Positions 5,573 through 6,794 of a stretch of DNA of 6,794 nt are shown piece after piece. The stretch is from Clostridiales bacterium (GTDB taxonomy: Bacteria > Bacillota > Clostridia > Tissierellales > Dethiosulfatibacteraceae). Every line of letters begins with the position of its first letter. The stretch's first letter is position 1. A program made the translations under genes and the position numbers. The stretch spans positions 1 to 6,794 of the forward strand of contig DMAP01000111.1 in NCBI GenBank assembly GCA_003446975.1. The letters are read 5' to 3'. The notes below the pieces were generated by a model. The model ran no database searches, had not been told where the DNA came from, and saw nothing but the letters and a program-made list of their open reading frames with translations.

Positions 5573-6124
5573 ATGGATGAAATTAAAGAAATAAGACTTC
5601 ATGGGCGTGGTGGTCTTGGAACTGTGAAGGCGGCAGAAGCCATGGTTTACGCTGCTGTCATGGACGGCATTTACGCCAATTCAATACCGTTTTTCGGCTT
5701 TGAAAGACAAGGGGCACCAGTCACAGCTTTTTTGAGAATTTCTGACAAACCAATCAGGCCCAAAAACAGAGTATACAATCCTCATGCGGTCGTTGTGATT
5801 GACCCGACACTCATGAAAGCTGTTGATGTGTTCGAGGGCATAAGAGAAGCATCTGTATTCGTTGTCAATACATCATTGGAAGCTGACAGACTTGATGTGG
5901 ACCCCAAAGTAAAGACTTTGGTGACAATTGATGCCAATAAGATTGCCAAGGAAGTGCTGAATAGTCAGATCACTAATACAGTCATGTTAGGCGCATTAGT
6001 GAAGGCAACAGGCTGGGTGAGCCTGGAAAAGGTCATGGATAAGGTTGCTGAATTATGGGGGGACAAGAATAAACAAGCGGTTATGAGAGGTTATGAAGAA
6101 GCGGTTATAACCCTGCTAAAATAA
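5573..6124 (+). CDS. 2-oxoacid:ferredoxin oxidoreductase, gamma subunit
   Basis: A 183-residue protein matching the gamma subunit (domain III of single-chain enzymes) of pyruvate/2-ketoisovalerate-type ferredoxin oxidoreductases, which convert a 2-oxoacid and CoA to acyl-CoA, CO2 and reduced ferredoxin. Signatures are the N-terminal IRLHGRGGLGTVKAAEAM (7-24), a variant of the usual GRGGQG with Leu for Gln, then IPFFGFERQGAPVTAF (38-53), the ISDKPIRP strand, and VVVIDPTLM. The later part (about 95-183) contains the expected NTVMLGALVKATG segment. It begins 29 bp after the amidohydrolase stop and is followed 24 bp later by the delta gene, so the subunits are very likely co-translated from one message. 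The substrate cannot be assigned from this subunit. Confidence 0.92.
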   Translation: MDEIKEIRLHGRGGLGTVKAAEAMVYAAVMDGIYANSIPFFGFERQGAPVTAFLRISDKPIRPKNRVYNPHAVVVIDPTLMKAVDVFEGIREASVFVVNTSLEADRLDVDPKVKTLVTIDANKIAKEVLNSQITNTVMLGALVKATGWVSLEKVMDKVAELWGDKNKQAVMRGYEEAVITLLK

Positions 6125-6133
6125 ATGTAGGAG

Positions 6134-6140
6134 AAAGGAG
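6134..6140 (+). promoter_or_regulatory. Strong ribosome binding site of the delta subunit
   Basis: AAAGGAG at 6134-6140, preceded by another GGAG at 6130-6133, lies 8 nt before the ATG at 6149, and so fixes that start. Confidence 0.8.
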
Positions 6141-6148
6141 AACAGGCA

Positions 6149-6415
6149 ATGAAATTTAAAACAAAATACATAGCACCTATAGGAGCCGATGGCATACATA
6201 CAATCAACACAGGAGACTGGAGAATAAAAAGACCGGTGTTGGATCAGGAGAAATGTATCAAATGCGGCTTTTGCTTTCTACATTGTCCGGTAAATTCCAT
6301 TAAAAGGATTGACGGACAGTTTATAATCAACTATGAATATTGCAAAGGATGCGGAATTTGCGCCAACGGTTGTAAACCAAGGGCAATAGAGATGATGCAG
6401 GAGGTGGAAAAATAA
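6149..6415 (+). CDS. 2-oxoacid:ferredoxin oxidoreductase, delta (2[4Fe-4S] ferredoxin-like) subunit
   Basis: An 88-residue protein of the usual delta-subunit size that carries electrons from the catalytic centre to ferredoxin. Two four-cysteine motifs are visible: CIKCGFCFLHCP (Cys36, 39, 42, 46) and CKGCGICANGCKP (Cys65, 68, 71, 75), enough for two [4Fe-4S] clusters. The N-terminal stretch TGDWRIKRPVLDQEKC is characteristic of these subunits and sets it apart from free ferredoxins. In the second motif the proline usually next to the last cysteine is displaced by one residue (C-K-P). The stop codon overlaps the start of the alpha gene (TAATG), indicating translational coupling. Confidence 0.94.
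   Translation: MKFKTKYIAPIGADGIHTINTGDWRIKRPVLDQEKCIKCGFCFLHCPVNSIKRIDGQFIINYEYCKGCGICANGCKPRAIEMMQEVEK
6399..6406 (+). promoter_or_regulatory. Near-ideal ribosome binding site of the alpha subunit
   Basis: AGGAGGTG at 6399-6406 lies within the last codons of the delta gene, 8 nt before the ATG at 6415. Together with the overlapping TAATG it fixes the alpha start. Confidence 0.85.
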
Positions 6416-6794
6416 TGCAGAAATTCGATGTAATGAATGGAAACATGGCAGCGGCAACGGGGGCGGCACTAGCTTGTCCGGATGTCATCGCCGCTTATCC
6501 AATAACACCTCAGACACCCGTGGTTGAATACTTGACCCAGTTTGTTGCAGATGGCGTGTTAAAGAGTGCCATGAGTGAAGTGGAATCAGAATTGACTGCC
6601 ATGAGCATGGTTACAGGAGCATCACTCGCTGGAGCTAGAACCTTCACAGCCACTTCTTCCCAAGGATTGTTTCTTATGTTCGAGCCGTATTTCAGGGCTT
6701 CTACCCTTAGATTGCCTATAGTCATGGCAATTGTCAATCGAGAAATGATTTCACCACAGACCGTATGGGGAGGCCCGCAGGATTCCATAACGGT
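6415..6794 (+). CDS. 2-oxoacid:ferredoxin oxidoreductase, alpha subunit (partial, runs off the right edge)
   Basis: The first 126 codons of the alpha (domain I) subunit, open to the window edge; the whole protein should be near 390 residues. Visible signatures are MNGNMAAATGAALACPDVIAAYPITPQTPVVE (7-38), with the invariant YPITP, the SEVESELTAMSM segment whose glutamates include the TPP-facing position, GARTFTATSSQGLFLMFE (72-89), and LRLPIVMAIVNREMISPQTVWGGPQDSI. Compared with the pyruvate-type consensus, VESEHSAM reads VESELTAM, and the NIW(N/G)DHSD region reads TVWGGPQDS, losing the His. This suggests a non-pyruvate 2-oxoacid but does not prove it. The beta subunit gene is expected immediately downstream. 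Confidence 0.93.
   Translation, partial: MQKFDVMNGNMAAATGAALACPDVIAAYPITPQTPVVEYLTQFVADGVLKSAMSEVESELTAMSMVTGASLAGARTFTATSSQGLFLMFEPYFRASTLRLPIVMAIVNREMISPQTVWGGPQDSIT

Noticed and set aside
6510..6788. 92-codon minus-strand open frame
   Set aside because: It is antisense to the alpha-subunit gene, whose motifs are unmistakable; there is no independent support for it.
6415..6794. Oxalate oxidoreductase as the identity of the oxidoreductase
   Set aside because: As I recall, the characterised oxalate enzyme has fused gamma-delta subunits; here they are separate genes, and the diagnostic alpha and beta regions are outside the window.

Overview
The window looks like chromosome of a low-GC, anaerobic Firmicute, most likely a Clostridia-type amino-acid or heterocycle fermenter. 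The reasons are the AT-rich intergenic DNA, AGGAGG-type ribosome binding sites, and a four-subunit 2-oxoacid:ferredoxin oxidoreductase written gamma-delta-alpha as separate genes. This taxonomic placement is inference. No rRNA, tRNA, CRISPR array, insertion sequence or phage gene was seen.

Layout: a TetR-type repressor gene (16-615, minus strand) is divergent from a Crp/Fnr-type regulator gene (861-1559). Their roughly 245 bp shared control region holds two 14 bp Crp/Fnr-like dyads, one of them a perfect match to TTGAT-N4-ATCAA. After the regulator, on the plus strand, come a PLP class I/II aminotransferase (1599-2798), a rho-independent terminator (2831-2862), a promoter and an EamA-type transporter (3002-3931), and an N-terminally extended dihydropyrimidinase/hydantoinase-type amidohydrolase (4032-5543). 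These are followed by the gamma (5573-6124), delta (6149-6415) and alpha (6415 to the window edge) subunits of a 2-oxoacid:ferredoxin oxidoreductase. The beta (TPP) subunit should lie just beyond the right edge.

Working model (inference): an inducible catabolic locus. The transporter moves a substrate or product. The amidohydrolase opens a cyclic amide or ureide. The aminotransferase turns a resulting amino acid into a 2-oxoacid. The oxidoreductase converts that to an acyl-CoA, CO2 and reduced ferredoxin. The Crp/Fnr and TetR regulators would control it. The amidohydrolase keeps all its metal ligands but lacks the substrate-gate tyrosine of dihydropyrimidinases, and the alpha subunit departs from the pyruvate-type consensus. 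The real substrate is therefore open, and this is the most interesting question in the window.

Four starts were set downstream of, or outside, the longest open frame: the Crp/Fnr gene at 861, the transporter at 3002, the gamma subunit at 5573, and the alpha subunit at 6415, which runs off the window.
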